DNA of 64,000 bases from Asticcacaulis sp. YBE204 (GCF_000495855.1 NZ_AWGF01000004.1:470587-534586); one strand, 5' to 3'. Counted from the stretch's first letter, positions 42,925-51,762 are shown. The notes: generated from the sequence alone by a model not told the origin. Translations and numbers: made by a program.

Positions 42925-44736
42925 TTACATCCGGTACTGGCCGCTTTCGATAAGCTGCATACAGGCCTCGGTTATCGGCGTGTAATCCGTGGCGTCCATC
43001 TTCATCACATAGAGCGGGTCGTCGGTCTTGGCTGGATCGAAACCGGCGATGACCAGATCCATCTTCTTGTATTTGAACGTCCCCGTCGTCTCGACGTGCT
43101 GGAGCAGGCGCACGAAACGCGGACGCGCATAGACCGGCAGATTGGTGTGGACGTGGTGGCCGAAGGCTTCGATGGAGAAACTGTCGTCGACGATCAGCGA
43201 CACCATCCCGGCCTTACCGTCGTAGTGCGGGACGGGCACACCATAAACGATGGCTTCATCGACGCCCTGCGCGCGGGCGCAGCATTCCGACACTTCCGAG
43301 GTCGAGACGTTTTCGCCCTTGAAGCGGAAGGTGTCGCCGATACGGTCGACGAAATAGATATAGCCGTCGCGGTCCATCTTCATCAGGTCGCCGGTGCGGA
43401 ACCAGGCGTCGCCGGGCTTGAACACGTCGTGCAGGATTTTCTTTTCCGATGCGGCCTTGTCCGCATAGCCCGTATAGGCATGGCGGGCATCGGTGCCGAT
43501 GGCGCCGATGGCTTCGCCGATCTCGCCCGGCTTGCATTCGATACACAGGCCATTGGCACGGCGTTCGGGCAGCTCGGATTCGATGTCGAACTTGACCAGC
43601 CGGATATTGAACGAACTACGCAGGTACGCCGGAGCGCGACCAATAGCGCCGGAATGGCCGTCGAGATTGAACAGCGACACATTGCCTTCGGTCGAGCCGT
43701 AGAATTCGACGATGATCGGCACGTTGAAGCGCTTTTTGAATTCATCCCACACTTCGGGCCGCATCCCGTTGCCGAAGGCCATCTTGATCTTATGCTTGGT
43801 TTCGTCTGCCGGATCGGGGGAGGGCGGCGAATTGATCAGATAGCGGCACAGCTCACCGATATAGACGATGTGCGTGCAATCGAGCGTGCGCACGTCGTGC
43901 CAGAAGGCCGAGGCCGAGAAGCGGCGCTTGATGACCATCGACGCGCCGTTGAGCAGGGCCGCGCCCGTACCGCACAGGCCGCCGGTCGAATGATACAGCG
44001 GCAGGGTATTATAGAGGCGCTCGCCGGGCTTCATGTGGGTCAGTCCGGCAAAGGCCTTCATATAGAGCTGCGCACGGGCATTGGTGATCTTGGCAGCCTT
44101 GGGCAGGCCCGTCGTGCCGGACGTATAGATATACATGGCCGGGTCGTGCGCCTTGAGATGCGCGCGATGAACCTTGTCGGGTCGGACGCTGCTCTGGCCC
44201 TTTATGGCATGGCTGAGGGAATGAAGGCTATTGGTTTCCTCTTCCTTGGGCAGGTCGAGACTCCACAAGCCCTGATGGCGCGAAAGGGTAGCTTCGATGT
44301 CGGTAAAAGCGCCCTGGGTCGACGTGTCGACAAGCGTCAGACTGGCGCCCGAAATGTTGATGCAGTGGGCCAGGCCCGAACCGGTCAGGGAGTTGTTGAT
44401 CAGGGCCGTGACGACGCCCAGCTTGTTCAGGCCCAGCCAGATGGCGATATATTCGGGGCGGTTGGGCATCAGAAGCGCGACCGTATCCCCGGCCTTAAGC
44501 CCCCGCGCCCGCGCCCAGTGCGCAAAGCGGTTGGCCATACCGTCAAGCTCGGCATAGGTCAGGGTCTTGCCTTCGAACAGGATGGCCGGCTGATCGGCAA
44601 AGCGGTCGGCGACGGCTTCGAAATCGTCGCAAACAAGATTGGAGGAGGCCGGGTCGACCGTCTTGACGCGCTTGAGCAGACGCAGCAGCCGCTTCAGGAA
44701 AATGAACTCGCGCTTGGCCCTGGCCATCAGGTTCAT
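42925..44736 (-). CDS. Long-chain acyl-CoA synthetase, FATP/FadD6-like
   Basis: 603 residues of the ANL superfamily. The AMP-binding core is IYTSGTTGLPKAAKI near residue 205, then NTLPLYHSTGG, EFYGSTEGNVSLFN near 340, and GDLMKMDRDGYIYFVDRIGDTFRFKGENVSTSEVSE near 430-465; the C-terminal catalytic Lys is probably in TGTFKYKKMDL. It activates fatty acids to acyl-CoA, and this long subfamily includes very-long-chain and transport-linked synthetases. A hydrophobic, basic N-terminus (LKRLLRLLKRVK) could associate with membrane. Monocistronic. Confidence 0.9.
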   Translation of the reverse strand: MNLMARAKREFIFLKRLLRLLKRVKTVDPASSNLVCDDFEAVADRFADQPAILFEGKTLTYAELDGMANRFAHWARARGLKAGDTVALLMPNRPEYIAIWLGLNKLGVVTALINNSLTGSGLAHCINISGASLTLVDTSTQGAFTDIEATLSRHQGLWSLDLPKEEETNSLHSLSHAIKGQSSVRPDKVHRAHLKAHDPAMYIYTSGTTGLPKAAKITNARAQLYMKAFAGLTHMKPGERLYNTLPLYHSTGGLCGTGAALLNGASMVIKRRFSASAFWHDVRTLDCTHIVYIGELCRYLINSPPSPDPADETKHKIKMAFGNGMRPEVWDEFKKRFNVPIIVEFYGSTEGNVSLFNLDGHSGAIGRAPAYLRSSFNIRLVKFDIESELPERRANGLCIECKPGEIGEAIGAIGTDARHAYTGYADKAASEKKILHDVFKPGDAWFRTGDLMKMDRDGYIYFVDRIGDTFRFKGENVSTSEVSECCARAQGVDEAIVYGVPVPHYDGKAGMVSLIVDDSFSIEAFGHHVHTNLPVYARPRFVRLLQHVETTGTFKYKKMDLVIAGFDPAKTDDPLYVMKMDATDYTPITEACMQLIESGQYRM

Positions 44737-44907
44737 GGGACGTCTCCGGAATACCCTGTTTCTTCATGGAAACTGTGTCGTTTCCTTGAAGGATAGCATA
44801 GCCCGGATTAAGACTTTGGCCAGTGTAAAATTGACGTGAACGGAAAGTATTTTCCCTTACCGCAAGGGAAGGAATGCAAAGGTTTGTAGGTGTTTGGATA
44901 CCTTAAC

Positions 44908-44941
44908 CTTAAGCCTCCCCAGCAAGCTAGGGAGGCTTAAG
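44908..44941. repeat. CCTCCC palindrome, simple form
   Basis: CTTAAGCCTCCC (44908-44919) pairs with GGGAGGCTTAAG (44930-44941), a 12-bp perfect stem. It lies five bases past the stop of the secreted-protein gene at 44947 and may act as its terminator despite lacking a U run. Confidence 0.55.
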
Positions 44942-44946
44942 AAGGA

Positions 44947-45462
44947 TTAGCGCGCAACCGCCATCACGGTGATCGTCGGTTCCTTGTTATCGACCAGATG
45001 CACCGTATAGCTGCCCGGCTCCAGCGCGAATTCAACGATCTTGCGCACGCCGGAGCAGTCCGGGCCGTGGCCGTGCTTGTTCGATTGCAGGGTCTTGCCG
45101 TCCTTTTCGACGTCGATCCATACCCCGGCCCCGGCGGCGATACCGTACTGACCGGCGGTCTCCACCTTGAGCGACAGCGTGCCGGAATAGACCGGGGTCG
45201 TGGGCGGTGTGGCGCGGGCGCGCTTGTATGTCACTCGCGTCGAATCGATTAGCGTGACCTTGAGCGGCGTACCGACCTTGAGCAGCGGCGCGCCCTTGGC
45301 ATCGACGGTGGCGGTCACGGGTCCGGCATGGGTCCAGTGGGCAAATTCTCCGGTCATGGCGGGCGTTGCCGGACACACCGGCTTTTCGGTCTTGGGCGTG
45401 GCGTTCTGCGCGAATGCCGGAGCAGCGACGAGGACGAGGGCAGCAGTCAGAAGGGCGCGCAT
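44947..45462 (-). CDS. Secreted protein of unknown function
   Basis: 171 residues. Signal peptide ALLTAALVLVAAPAFAQ; mature part about 150 residues, largely beta by pattern: FAHWTHAGPVTATVDAKGAPLLKVGTPLKVTLIDS, VYSGTLSLKVETAGQYGIAAGAGVWIDVEKDGKTL, and two Cys (VCPATPAMT; GPDCSGVRKIVEF), ending SYTVHLVDNKEPTITVMAV. The ATG at 45462 follows AAAGG by six bases; an ATG at 45483 lacks a site. It is divergent from the astacin gene, and coregulation of the two exported proteins is plausible. Family not recognised. Confidence 0.7.
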   Translation of the reverse strand: MRALLTAALVLVAAPAFAQNATPKTEKPVCPATPAMTGEFAHWTHAGPVTATVDAKGAPLLKVGTPLKVTLIDSTRVTYKRARATPPTTPVYSGTLSLKVETAGQYGIAAGAGVWIDVEKDGKTLQSNKHGHGPDCSGVRKIVEFALEPGSYTVHLVDNKEPTITVMAVAR

Positions 45463-45525
45463 GGGGAACCTTTGAAATGTCATAATTGCGCGTAAGGTAG
45501 GCGGCAATTCGGGCAGGGGGAAGGC

Positions 45526-46308
45526 GTGAAATACCTTATTTTTGCGGTCATGATGCTGTGGGCCGGTTTGGTGCAGGCGGCTGCCGTGCCGGACTGGGCG
45601 CAACCGTGGAAAGACGGTGTCGTGCCTTACCGTATAGAGCCGCTTCTGTTGGCCCGCGCCGGGGCAATGGGACAGGACTGTACCGGCTGGGACCGCTGGC
45701 CCAAGGGGGCACAGGCGCGGCTGGCCTGTCAGGCGATGGACGACTGGCACCGCGCATCGGGGGTACGGTTTGTGCATGACCCGCGCGGCCGCCTGGATGC
45801 GCTGATGATCCGCGACGGCGACGCGACCACGGCGACCATCGGGCACCTGCCGCTCAATAACCGGGTGACCATCGAGCGCGGCATCCCCTATGGCAGCGTG
45901 CTGCACGAGTTCGGCCACGTGCTGGGCCTGATGCACGAGCATCAGCGGCCCGACCGCGATACCTATCTGACGATAGAGCCCTTTCTCAACGATCTGCTGA
46001 AAACCTGCGGCGTGGGGACGGCGGTATGCCGCGATGTCCGTCTATCTTTTCCAGCTGTCGGGCGGGTCAGGTATGCGTCCGACTACGATCCGTGTTCCTT
46101 AATGCACTACCTCGCCAATCAGGCCCCGCGCCATCGCGAAGACCCGCGCTGGTCGCGAATCTTCACGCTGTCGGACAAAGGCAAGACAGCGCTCAAAACC
46201 TGCCTGCCGCAGTTTCGCAAGCTGGCCGAACGCTGCCGTAAGGTGGGACAGAAGTGCGTCATATCGAAGCTGGACGCCGACGTGGTGCGGCGGTTCCATA
46301 CACTATGA
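45526..46308 (+). CDS. Exported astacin-family (M12A) metalloprotease
   Basis: 260 residues from a GTG at 45526 with GGGGGAAGG upstream. A signal peptide (KYLIFAVMMLWAGLVQA) and a short region precede the full zinc motif HEFGHVLGLMHEHQRPDRD at about 127-145, which includes the astacin-specific third His and the Glu-x5-Arg-Pro-Asp-Arg-Asp tail. The Met-turn SLMHY is near residue 190, with its Tyr as the fifth ligand. Four Cys in the C-terminal part could form disulfides. No pro-domain blocking segment is evident. Secreted proteolysis is likely; substrate unknown. Confidence 0.9.
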   Translation: MKYLIFAVMMLWAGLVQAAAVPDWAQPWKDGVVPYRIEPLLLARAGAMGQDCTGWDRWPKGAQARLACQAMDDWHRASGVRFVHDPRGRLDALMIRDGDATTATIGHLPLNNRVTIERGIPYGSVLHEFGHVLGLMHEHQRPDRDTYLTIEPFLNDLLKTCGVGTAVCRDVRLSFPAVGRVRYASDYDPCSLMHYLANQAPRHREDPRWSRIFTLSDKGKTALKTCLPQFRKLAERCRKVGQKCVISKLDADVVRRFHTL

Positions 46309-46310
46309 GC

Positions 46311-46679
46311 TTAACTGCACTTCGAGGCGAGGTCCTGTTCAACGTGTTTGAGGTTCAGCGCCGTGGCTTCGACATTTTCGTCTATCTGCGGGAAGGCCGC
46401 GATGTCAGCCGCCGACGCCTTGCCGCTTTTCAGTTCGGCCTGAGTCCCGGCGACCGTCGTGGCGATCCAGCGGCGCTGTTCGACGCTTTGCTTCAAGCCG
46501 GCACACGCCGTCGCCTTGTCGCCGCGTTTGAAGTCGTCCTCGATCCTGTAGGCCAGTTCCTGATCCTTCTTGTGCAGGGCGATGGCTTCGGCCTCGCGCG
46601 CCTTTAGCGTACTTTCGGCGGCCATGAGAGGTGTGCTCAGGCCAAGGGTCAGAAGGGCAATCGTCGCGGCGGTTTTCAT
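46311..46679 (-). CDS. Small secreted two-Cys helical protein, family copy 1
   Basis: 122 residues from the ATG at 46679. The signal peptide (TAATIALLTLGLSTPLMA) is followed by an all-helical mature domain with the family pattern RGDKATACAGLKQSVEQRR and a second Cys four residues before the end (DLASKCS), suggesting one disulfide. Two relatives are encoded at 51406 and 53228 with the same GD/GN...ACA...S/A block and late Cys. A 15-bp dyad lies 54 nt upstream. It converges on the astacin gene two bases away. Function unknown. Confidence 0.75.
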   Translation of the reverse strand: MKTAATIALLTLGLSTPLMAAESTLKAREAEAIALHKKDQELAYRIEDDFKRGDKATACAGLKQSVEQRRWIATTVAGTQAELKSGKASAADIAAFPQIDENVEATALNLKHVEQDLASKCS

Positions 46680-46733
46680 GGCGAATCTTTCGTTGAAAAC
46701 GACGTTATGCGGCTTGAGGTGTGACCGTTCAAC

Positions 46734-46748
46734 TGACAAAACCTGTAA
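46734..46748 (-). promoter_or_regulatory. 15-bp dyad motif, copy 2 (gene sense TTACAGGTTTTGTCA)
   Basis: 13 of 15 matches to TTACAGGATTTGTAA. 54 nt upstream of the ATG of the two-Cys protein at 46679, with CATAAC 24 nt downstream as a possible -10. Confidence 0.5.
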
Positions 46749-46820
46749 TGCAACGGCGTGGTCCGGAGGCGCATACAGTCATATGCGATTTTTATTTCAG
46801 GCCGTGTTAGGCTGCGAGTT

Positions 46821-47837
46821 ATGCAGTTCCATCTGAGCGCCGAAGAGGCGTGGTACAATCTGACGCGCGCCACCGCCGAAGCGAAGATGTCCATCGACTT
46901 CGAGCAATATATCGTGCGCGACGACGAGATGGGCCGCGATTTCCTCGACCTCCTGGGCCGCAAGGCCCGCGAAGGCGTCCGGGTGCGGGTCATCCTCGAC
47001 GCCTTCGGCAGCCGGACCCTGCGCGGGTCCGACGCCATTACCGCCCTGCGTCAGGCCGGAGCGCAGGTCATCTTTTACGGCGGTTTGCGCTTCTGGCAGG
47101 TGTTTACGCCGTGGAAGTGGTTCCCCCGCACCCACGTCAAGACCCTGCACGTCGACGGGCGGCTGACGCTTCTCGGCAGTATGGGGCTGGCCGAGTATAT
47201 GCGCGGCTGGCGCGACACGCAGGTGGTCCTGACCCCCGACATCTCCAAGGCCGCCGAGGCCGATTTCGAGCGCCTTTGGACGCGGCTGACGCGTGGCAAG
47301 CCCGACCGCGACTTGCCGCCGGAAGCCCTTGCCGGGCCGCGCTCCTATGCGGTGCAAATCCCCGAAGACCATTACGGCCAAATCTACGAGTCGCTATTGC
47401 AAGCCGTCGAGCGCGCGCGTCATTCGATCCGCATCGCCACGCCCTATTTCTTTCCGCCGAAACGGCTGCGTAACGCCTTGCTGGCGGCGCAGGACCGGGG
47501 CGTGTCGATCCACCTTATGCTGTCCGGCAGGACCGATGTACGGTCCGCCGATTTCATGACGAAGCGCTTGAAATTCAAATGGCTGAAACTGGGCTTCGAG
47601 GTGCTGGTCTATCAGAACACGACCCTGCACGCCAAATACGCGGTGATCGACGGCGACTGGGGTACGGTCGGCAGTTGCAATTTCGACGTCCTCAGCCTGC
47701 ACCTCAATCGCGAGGCCAATATGGTCGTGCGCGATCCGGGCGTGGTGGCAATACTTGCCTCGCATTTCGAGACCGACCGTCAGCATTGCCTTTTGCTGGG
47801 TGAGACGGTGGCAGCGGAAGCGATGGAGATCGCCTGA
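46821..47837 (+). CDS. Phospholipase-D-superfamily cardiolipin synthase, ClsB-like
   Basis: 338 residues from the ATG at 46821. Two HKD motifs are complete: THVKTLHVDGRLTLLGSMGLAEY near residues 110-130 and LHAKYAVIDGDWGTVGSCNFD near 273-293. The pair and the spacing fit a phosphatidyltransferase making cardiolipin. There is no membrane span and it is shorter than ClsA. The next gene, an endonuclease/exonuclease/phosphatase protein, overlaps its stop by one base, the same pairing as clsB-ybhP in E. coli. Function is inferred from motif and gene pairing. Confidence 0.85.
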   Translation: MQFHLSAEEAWYNLTRATAEAKMSIDFEQYIVRDDEMGRDFLDLLGRKAREGVRVRVILDAFGSRTLRGSDAITALRQAGAQVIFYGGLRFWQVFTPWKWFPRTHVKTLHVDGRLTLLGSMGLAEYMRGWRDTQVVLTPDISKAAEADFERLWTRLTRGKPDRDLPPEALAGPRSYAVQIPEDHYGQIYESLLQAVERARHSIRIATPYFFPPKRLRNALLAAQDRGVSIHLMLSGRTDVRSADFMTKRLKFKWLKLGFEVLVYQNTTLHAKYAVIDGDWGTVGSCNFDVLSLHLNREANMVVRDPGVVAILASHFETDRQHCLLLGETVAAEAMEIA

Positions 47838-48586
47838 TGCGCATCCTGTTTTCCAATCTGGGTTATGCGACCGGGATTTCCGGAAGCCTTTACCACCACG
47901 TGACCAAGGCTTTCCGTCACGTCTATCAGTCCCCGGCAGCGCAAAAGGCCGTGCTGGCGCAGTTCCGCCAGATCATCGACCGCGAAGCACCGGATATCGC
48001 CTGTCTGGTCGAACTGGACCAAGGCTCGGTTCATTCCGGCGGCTTCAATCAGGTTCAGGCCCTGATGTGTCAGGACTATACGGTCTATGATATCGAGGGG
48101 AAGTACGGTCCCGACAGCCATCTGACGCGATTGCCCTTCCATCATGGCAAGAGCAATGCCTTTATCGCAAAACAACCTTTTGCGTTCGACTACCTCTATT
48201 TCCGCGATGGCTCGAAGCGGCTGGTGCATCGGATTGTGTTGCGCGAAGGGCTGACCCTGTTTTTCACGCACTTTTCGCTGCAACGCCCGGTGCGGGAAAA
48301 GCAGTTCCAGCAGATGCGCGAATGGATCGACGCGGCGGGCGGCGAGGTGATGATCCTCGCCGATTTCAACACCTTCAATGGCTTGGAGGAATTGGCGCCC
48401 TTGCTGGAGGGCGGCGATCTGATGCTGCTCAATGCGACGGATATGACGACTTTCAGCTTTCACCGCTGGCGGCATTTGCTGGATCTGTGCGTCTGTTCGA
48501 AGTCGCTGGAGGGGCGGCTGGCGATGCAGGTGATTCCGCAGCCCTTTTCGGATCACGCGGCGTTGCTGGTCGAAGAGGTAGCCTGA
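47837..48586 (+). CDS. Endonuclease/exonuclease/phosphatase-family protein (YbhP-like)
   Basis: 249 residues of the EEP fold: MRILFSNLGYATGISGS at the start, PDIACLVELDQGSVHSG near residue 53 for the catalytic Glu, LFFTHFSLQRPVREKQ, MILADFNTFNGLEEL for the Asp-x-Asn near 180, and the terminal FSDHAALLVEE with the catalytic His. Substrates in this superfamily include nucleic acids, inositides and lipids. It is coupled to the ClsB-like gene with TGATG. Its end overlaps the convergent MFS gene by 34 bp. A role in lipid head-group turnover is a guess from context. Confidence 0.85.
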   Translation: MRILFSNLGYATGISGSLYHHVTKAFRHVYQSPAAQKAVLAQFRQIIDREAPDIACLVELDQGSVHSGGFNQVQALMCQDYTVYDIEGKYGPDSHLTRLPFHHGKSNAFIAKQPFAFDYLYFRDGSKRLVHRIVLREGLTLFFTHFSLQRPVREKQFQQMREWIDAAGGEVMILADFNTFNGLEELAPLLEGGDLMLLNATDMTTFSFHRWRHLLDLCVCSKSLEGRLAMQVIPQPFSDHAALLVEEVA

Positions 48587-49740
48587 CGCTTTGCCGTGCG
48601 TTCGGCTAGAACCATCAGGCCCAGCGCGCAGAACGAACCCACGACCACCGCGATGCCGACCGCGCTCCAGCCCCAATGCCCGGCGATAAAGGCCAGCAAA
48701 GGCGGGCCGATCAGCGAGCCGCCCGCACCGAACTGCGTCAGGACGCCATTGGCCGCAGCCGCGTCGAACACCACGCTCATCTTGGGCAGGCGGGCGAAAA
48801 CGATGCTCGACGCAATGCCCGACACGGCATTCAGGGCGACGATCAGTACCGCCAGCCACAGGGGATGACCTCCGGCAAAGATCAACAGGCTCAAGGCGGC
48901 AGGGATCAGTAGTCCGACGCCCAGCGCGATCCAGCGGGCGCGCTCGCCGCGATGGAGCGCCTGACCGGCGACCCACGCCCCACCGAGCGTCGCGGCTGAG
49001 GCTATTCCGGTCACGGTTGCCGCCGCCGTCGGCGTTAGGCCGTGCGCGATCAGAAACGCCGGGAACATGGCGATCAGCCCGACGAACAGGGTCGTATAGA
49101 ACCCGAACCCGCCGCACAGGAGCCACACCGCCGGAACCGGCAGGCTGAATTTGGTGTCGGTTTTGACCTCCACCGGCGGCGAGCGCCACGCGGCGATCAG
49201 GGCGATGACCGCCACCACGGCCCACAGCCACAAGGCACCGGTCCAGTGGCTTAAGGTAAGCGCGATGCCGCTGAGGATCATGCCGATGGCGAACCCGGCA
49301 GGGACGAAGGTGCTCCACAGAGTCAGGGCGTGGGCCTGATCCTGCGGGCGGGCGACGTGGGTGATCAGCGACGGCGCGGCAATAACGATGAGCAGATAAC
49401 CGGCGCTTTCGACGATGCGCGCGGCGAACAGGGGCATAACCGATGATGACAGGGCTTCGGCGATGCCCGCGACGGTCAAAAGCGTCACGCCGATGATCAG
49501 GGCTTTTCGGCTGCCCAAGCGTCCGATCAGTAAACCGGCGATCAGGCCCAGCGTCGCACCACCGGTTTCGATCAGCGAGACCAGCCACCCGGCCTGCACC
49601 AGCGACAAGCCGAGGTCTTCGCGTATGACCGGGGCCAGGGACGCGAACTTGCCGAGTTCGGCGGCGGCCAGCACGCCGATCAGCCAGAGCAGAATAATGT
49701 GACGCCAAATAGTGTCGAGGCGGGGCGCGGGAATGTTCAT
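48553..49740 (-). CDS. MFS transporter
   Basis: 395 residues with 12 predicted hydrophobic spans, starting MNIPAPRLD. The cytoplasmic loop after span 2 reads GLLIGRLGSRKALIIG, which is the MFS signature A form. Loop 6-7 is short and contains VEVKTDTKFSLP. Substrate cannot be inferred. It starts 55 bp after the XRE regulator gene on the same strand, so the regulator may control it. The C-terminus TAKRQATSSTSNAA is coded inside the neighbouring gene's end. Confidence 0.87.
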   Translation of the reverse strand: MNIPAPRLDTIWRHIILLWLIGVLAAAELGKFASLAPVIREDLGLSLVQAGWLVSLIETGGATLGLIAGLLIGRLGSRKALIIGVTLLTVAGIAEALSSSVMPLFAARIVESAGYLLIVIAAPSLITHVARPQDQAHALTLWSTFVPAGFAIGMILSGIALTLSHWTGALWLWAVVAVIALIAAWRSPPVEVKTDTKFSLPVPAVWLLCGGFGFYTTLFVGLIAMFPAFLIAHGLTPTAAATVTGIASAATLGGAWVAGQALHRGERARWIALGVGLLIPAALSLLIFAGGHPLWLAVLIVALNAVSGIASSIVFARLPKMSVVFDAAAANGVLTQFGAGGSLIGPPLLAFIAGHWGWSAVGIAVVVGSFCALGLMVLAERTAKRQATSSTSNAA

Positions 49741-49794
49741 GCGCGTTCGATAGGGCGTCACGTCGTGCGGATCAACGCATAAGATATGCGTATC

Positions 49795-50319
49795 CTATAA
49801 GGTAGTGACCAATCGCGCGGCGCGGCCATCGGACAGGCGGACGCGCTCCCAGATCAGGCGGCTTCGGATGATCGGCACGACGGGATTATGATTGGGGCCG
49901 GTGTCGACCTCCAGCCGCGTCAGGCGGTCGTCGTACCAGCCAAGTTCGCGCAGGGACGCTTCGGCAGCGAGGATTTCCGGCGTGGCGAATCCGATCAGGG
50001 TCTTGCCGATAAAGGCACCCGGTTCGGCGTTCCAGCGGTTTTCGCGTGATGCCGACACCGCCAGCAGGTCGTGTGTCCGGTCGTCGATCAGGTGCAGGCT
50101 GAGGGTCGAGGATTCGACGAGTCGTTTCAGGATGGCGTCCTGTGCCGAGTCGGCCAGCAGGCTTTGCGCCTTACGCCATTGATCGTCGGGTAGGTCGAGC
50201 GCGCCGCTTTCCCAGCGCGAGACGGTCGTCTGCGCCACGCCCATCAGCTCGGCCAGATGGCTTTGCTTGAGGCCTTTCAGCAGACGCAAACGGCGCAGAG
50301 GGGAGGTGGGACGGGACAT
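49795..50319 (-). CDS. XRE-family transcriptional regulator
   Basis: 174 residues. HTH_3 at residues 8-55 (LRLLKGLKQSHLAELMGVAQTTVSRWESGALDLP), then a C-terminal domain of about 110 residues with DDRTHDLLAVSASREN and LGWYDDRLTRLEVDTGPNHNPVVPIIRSRLIWERVRLSDG. That portion looks like a small ligand-binding domain (PAS-like in size) seen in XRE regulators from alphaproteobacteria, though I cannot name it. It is upstream of the MFS gene; a role as its repressor is inferred. Confidence 0.82.
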   Translation of the reverse strand: MSRPTSPLRRLRLLKGLKQSHLAELMGVAQTTVSRWESGALDLPDDQWRKAQSLLADSAQDAILKRLVESSTLSLHLIDDRTHDLLAVSASRENRWNAEPGAFIGKTLIGFATPEILAAEASLRELGWYDDRLTRLEVDTGPNHNPVVPIIRSRLIWERVRLSDGRAARLVTTL

Positions 50320-50350
50320 GCGGCAATTTTGCCAGCGCCCGTCCCGGGCG

Positions 50351-51337
50351 TCAATAACCGCCGATCACCGGCAGGATTTCGCCCGTGATATAGCTGGAGC
50401 AATGGTTCGACGCCAGAAACACATAGGCCGGGGCCAGTTCTTCGGGCTGGGCGGCGCGCTTCATCGGGGTGTCGCTGCCGAATTGCTCGACCTGTTCGAC
50501 CGGCTTATCGGCGGGGTTGAGCGGCGTCCACACCGGACCGGGGGCGACCGCATTGACGCGGATACTCTTGGCCAGAAGTTGCCCCGACAGGGCGCGCGTA
50601 AAGGCGTGGATACCACCCTTGGTCATTGAATAATCGACGATGGATTTCGAGCCGTCGATGCCGGTGATCGAACCCGAATTGACGATGGCCGCGCCCTTTT
50701 TCATATGCTTCAGCGCCGCCTGCGTCATGTTGAAATAGCCGTACAGATTGGTCTTGATCGTCAGGTCGAAATGCTCTGGCGTCAGCTTCTCGAAGTCCAT
50801 TTCGTGCATCTGAAACGCGGCATTATTGACCAGCACATCCAGCTTGCCGAAGGCCTTCACGGTCTGTTCGACGGCATCGAAACAAAAGGCGCGGTCGGTC
50901 ACATCGCCGGGGATCAGGATTGCCTTGCGGCCTTCGGCCTCGATCAGCGCTTTCGTTTTCTCCGCGTCTTCGTGTTCGTTGAGATAGACGATAGCGACGT
51001 CGGCGCCTTCGCGGGCGAACAGGATGGCCACCGCGCGCCCGATGCCGGAATCGCCGCCGGTAATGATGGCGGCCTTGTCCTTCAGCTTGTCGGAGCCCTT
51101 GTAATAGGGCGCGTCGTACATCGGTTGCAGGTCGAGATCGGCCTCATGTCCCGGTTTTTCGAGCGTCTGATGCGGGAAGGGCGGGGCCGGGTAATCGCGC
51201 GCGCCGGTTTGCGGCACGTTTCTGGATTCGGACTCCGACTTTTCGCCTTCCAGCACCTCGTCCTGAATGGCGCGGTGCTGGTCGGCGGTGCGGTCCGCCT
51301 CGGCGGCGTAGTCTTTACGGTAGTCGTCGGGAGTCAT
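50351..51337 (-). CDS. SDR oxidoreductase, stress-protein type (YghA/GsiB-like)
   Basis: 328 residues. The first about 85 residues are charged and Pro-rich (VPQTGARDYPAPPFPHQTLEKPGHEADLDLQPMYDAPYYKGSDKLKDK), typical of the YghA-type SDR subgroup. The Rossmann core has ITGGDSGIG near residue 92, VNNAAFQMH, a Ser in NSGSITG and YSMTKGG near residue 235. This type acts on aldehydes/alcohols and is often induced by general stress. No GGAAC-N16/17-CGTT-type sigma site was found in the short upstream region. Confidence 0.9.
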   Translation of the reverse strand: MTPDDYRKDYAAEADRTADQHRAIQDEVLEGEKSESESRNVPQTGARDYPAPPFPHQTLEKPGHEADLDLQPMYDAPYYKGSDKLKDKAAIITGGDSGIGRAVAILFAREGADVAIVYLNEHEDAEKTKALIEAEGRKAILIPGDVTDRAFCFDAVEQTVKAFGKLDVLVNNAAFQMHEMDFEKLTPEHFDLTIKTNLYGYFNMTQAALKHMKKGAAIVNSGSITGIDGSKSIVDYSMTKGGIHAFTRALSGQLLAKSIRVNAVAPGPVWTPLNPADKPVEQVEQFGSDTPMKRAAQPEELAPAYVFLASNHCSSYITGEILPVIGGY

Positions 51338-51405
51338 GCGGCATATCCTCTGTTAATCCCCCGATGAGGAGAGGTATGCCGCCGCGGCCGGTCAAAAATC
51401 GATGC

Positions 51406-51762
51406 CTAACCTGCCTTAGCGCAGATTTCACCGCTCAGGGTGTTGAGCTCGGTGCGCTGATTGGACAACTTGGCGTGGATCAGGTCGGCTTCGGCTAGCT
51501 TGTCGGCGTCGGCACTTGGATTGGAATCGCGGATCTGCTTGAATTTGACCATATATTGGTCGAGCAGATCGACCGAACGGCGCGAGGCGGCGCAGGCGCG
51601 TTTCATATCGCCGGCCTTCGACGCGTCGCCCATTTCGGTCATGGAGGCTTTGAGATCAGCGGCGATGGCGCGCGATTCTTCAAGCGGTGTGGCGGCATAG
51701 GCCGACGTTATGGCAGCACTGCCAAGGGCGACGGCAAGACATACGGATGTAAACAGTTTCAT
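51406..51762 (-). CDS. Small secreted two-Cys helical protein, family copy 2
   Basis: 118 residues from the ATG at 51762. The signal peptide (SVCLAVALGSAAITSAYA) carries an extra Cys; the mature part is helical with KAGDMKRACAASRRSVDLLDQY and a final GEICAKAG. The block matches family copies at 46311 (RGDKATACAGLKQSV) and 53228 (EGNMDYACAHWRGA). The 15-bp dyad is 55 nt upstream, with GATAAT at 51790-51795 (minus sense) as the best -10 of the set. Function unknown. Confidence 0.75.
   Translation of the reverse strand: MKLFTSVCLAVALGSAAITSAYAATPLEESRAIAADLKASMTEMGDASKAGDMKRACAASRRSVDLLDQYMVKFKQIRDSNPSADADKLAEADLIHAKLSNQRTELNTLSGEICAKAG

Noticed and set aside
50320..51405. General-stress sigma (EcfG-type GGAAC...CGTT) promoter before the YghA-like SDR
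   Set aside because: No GGAAC box with correct spacing was found in the short upstream region.
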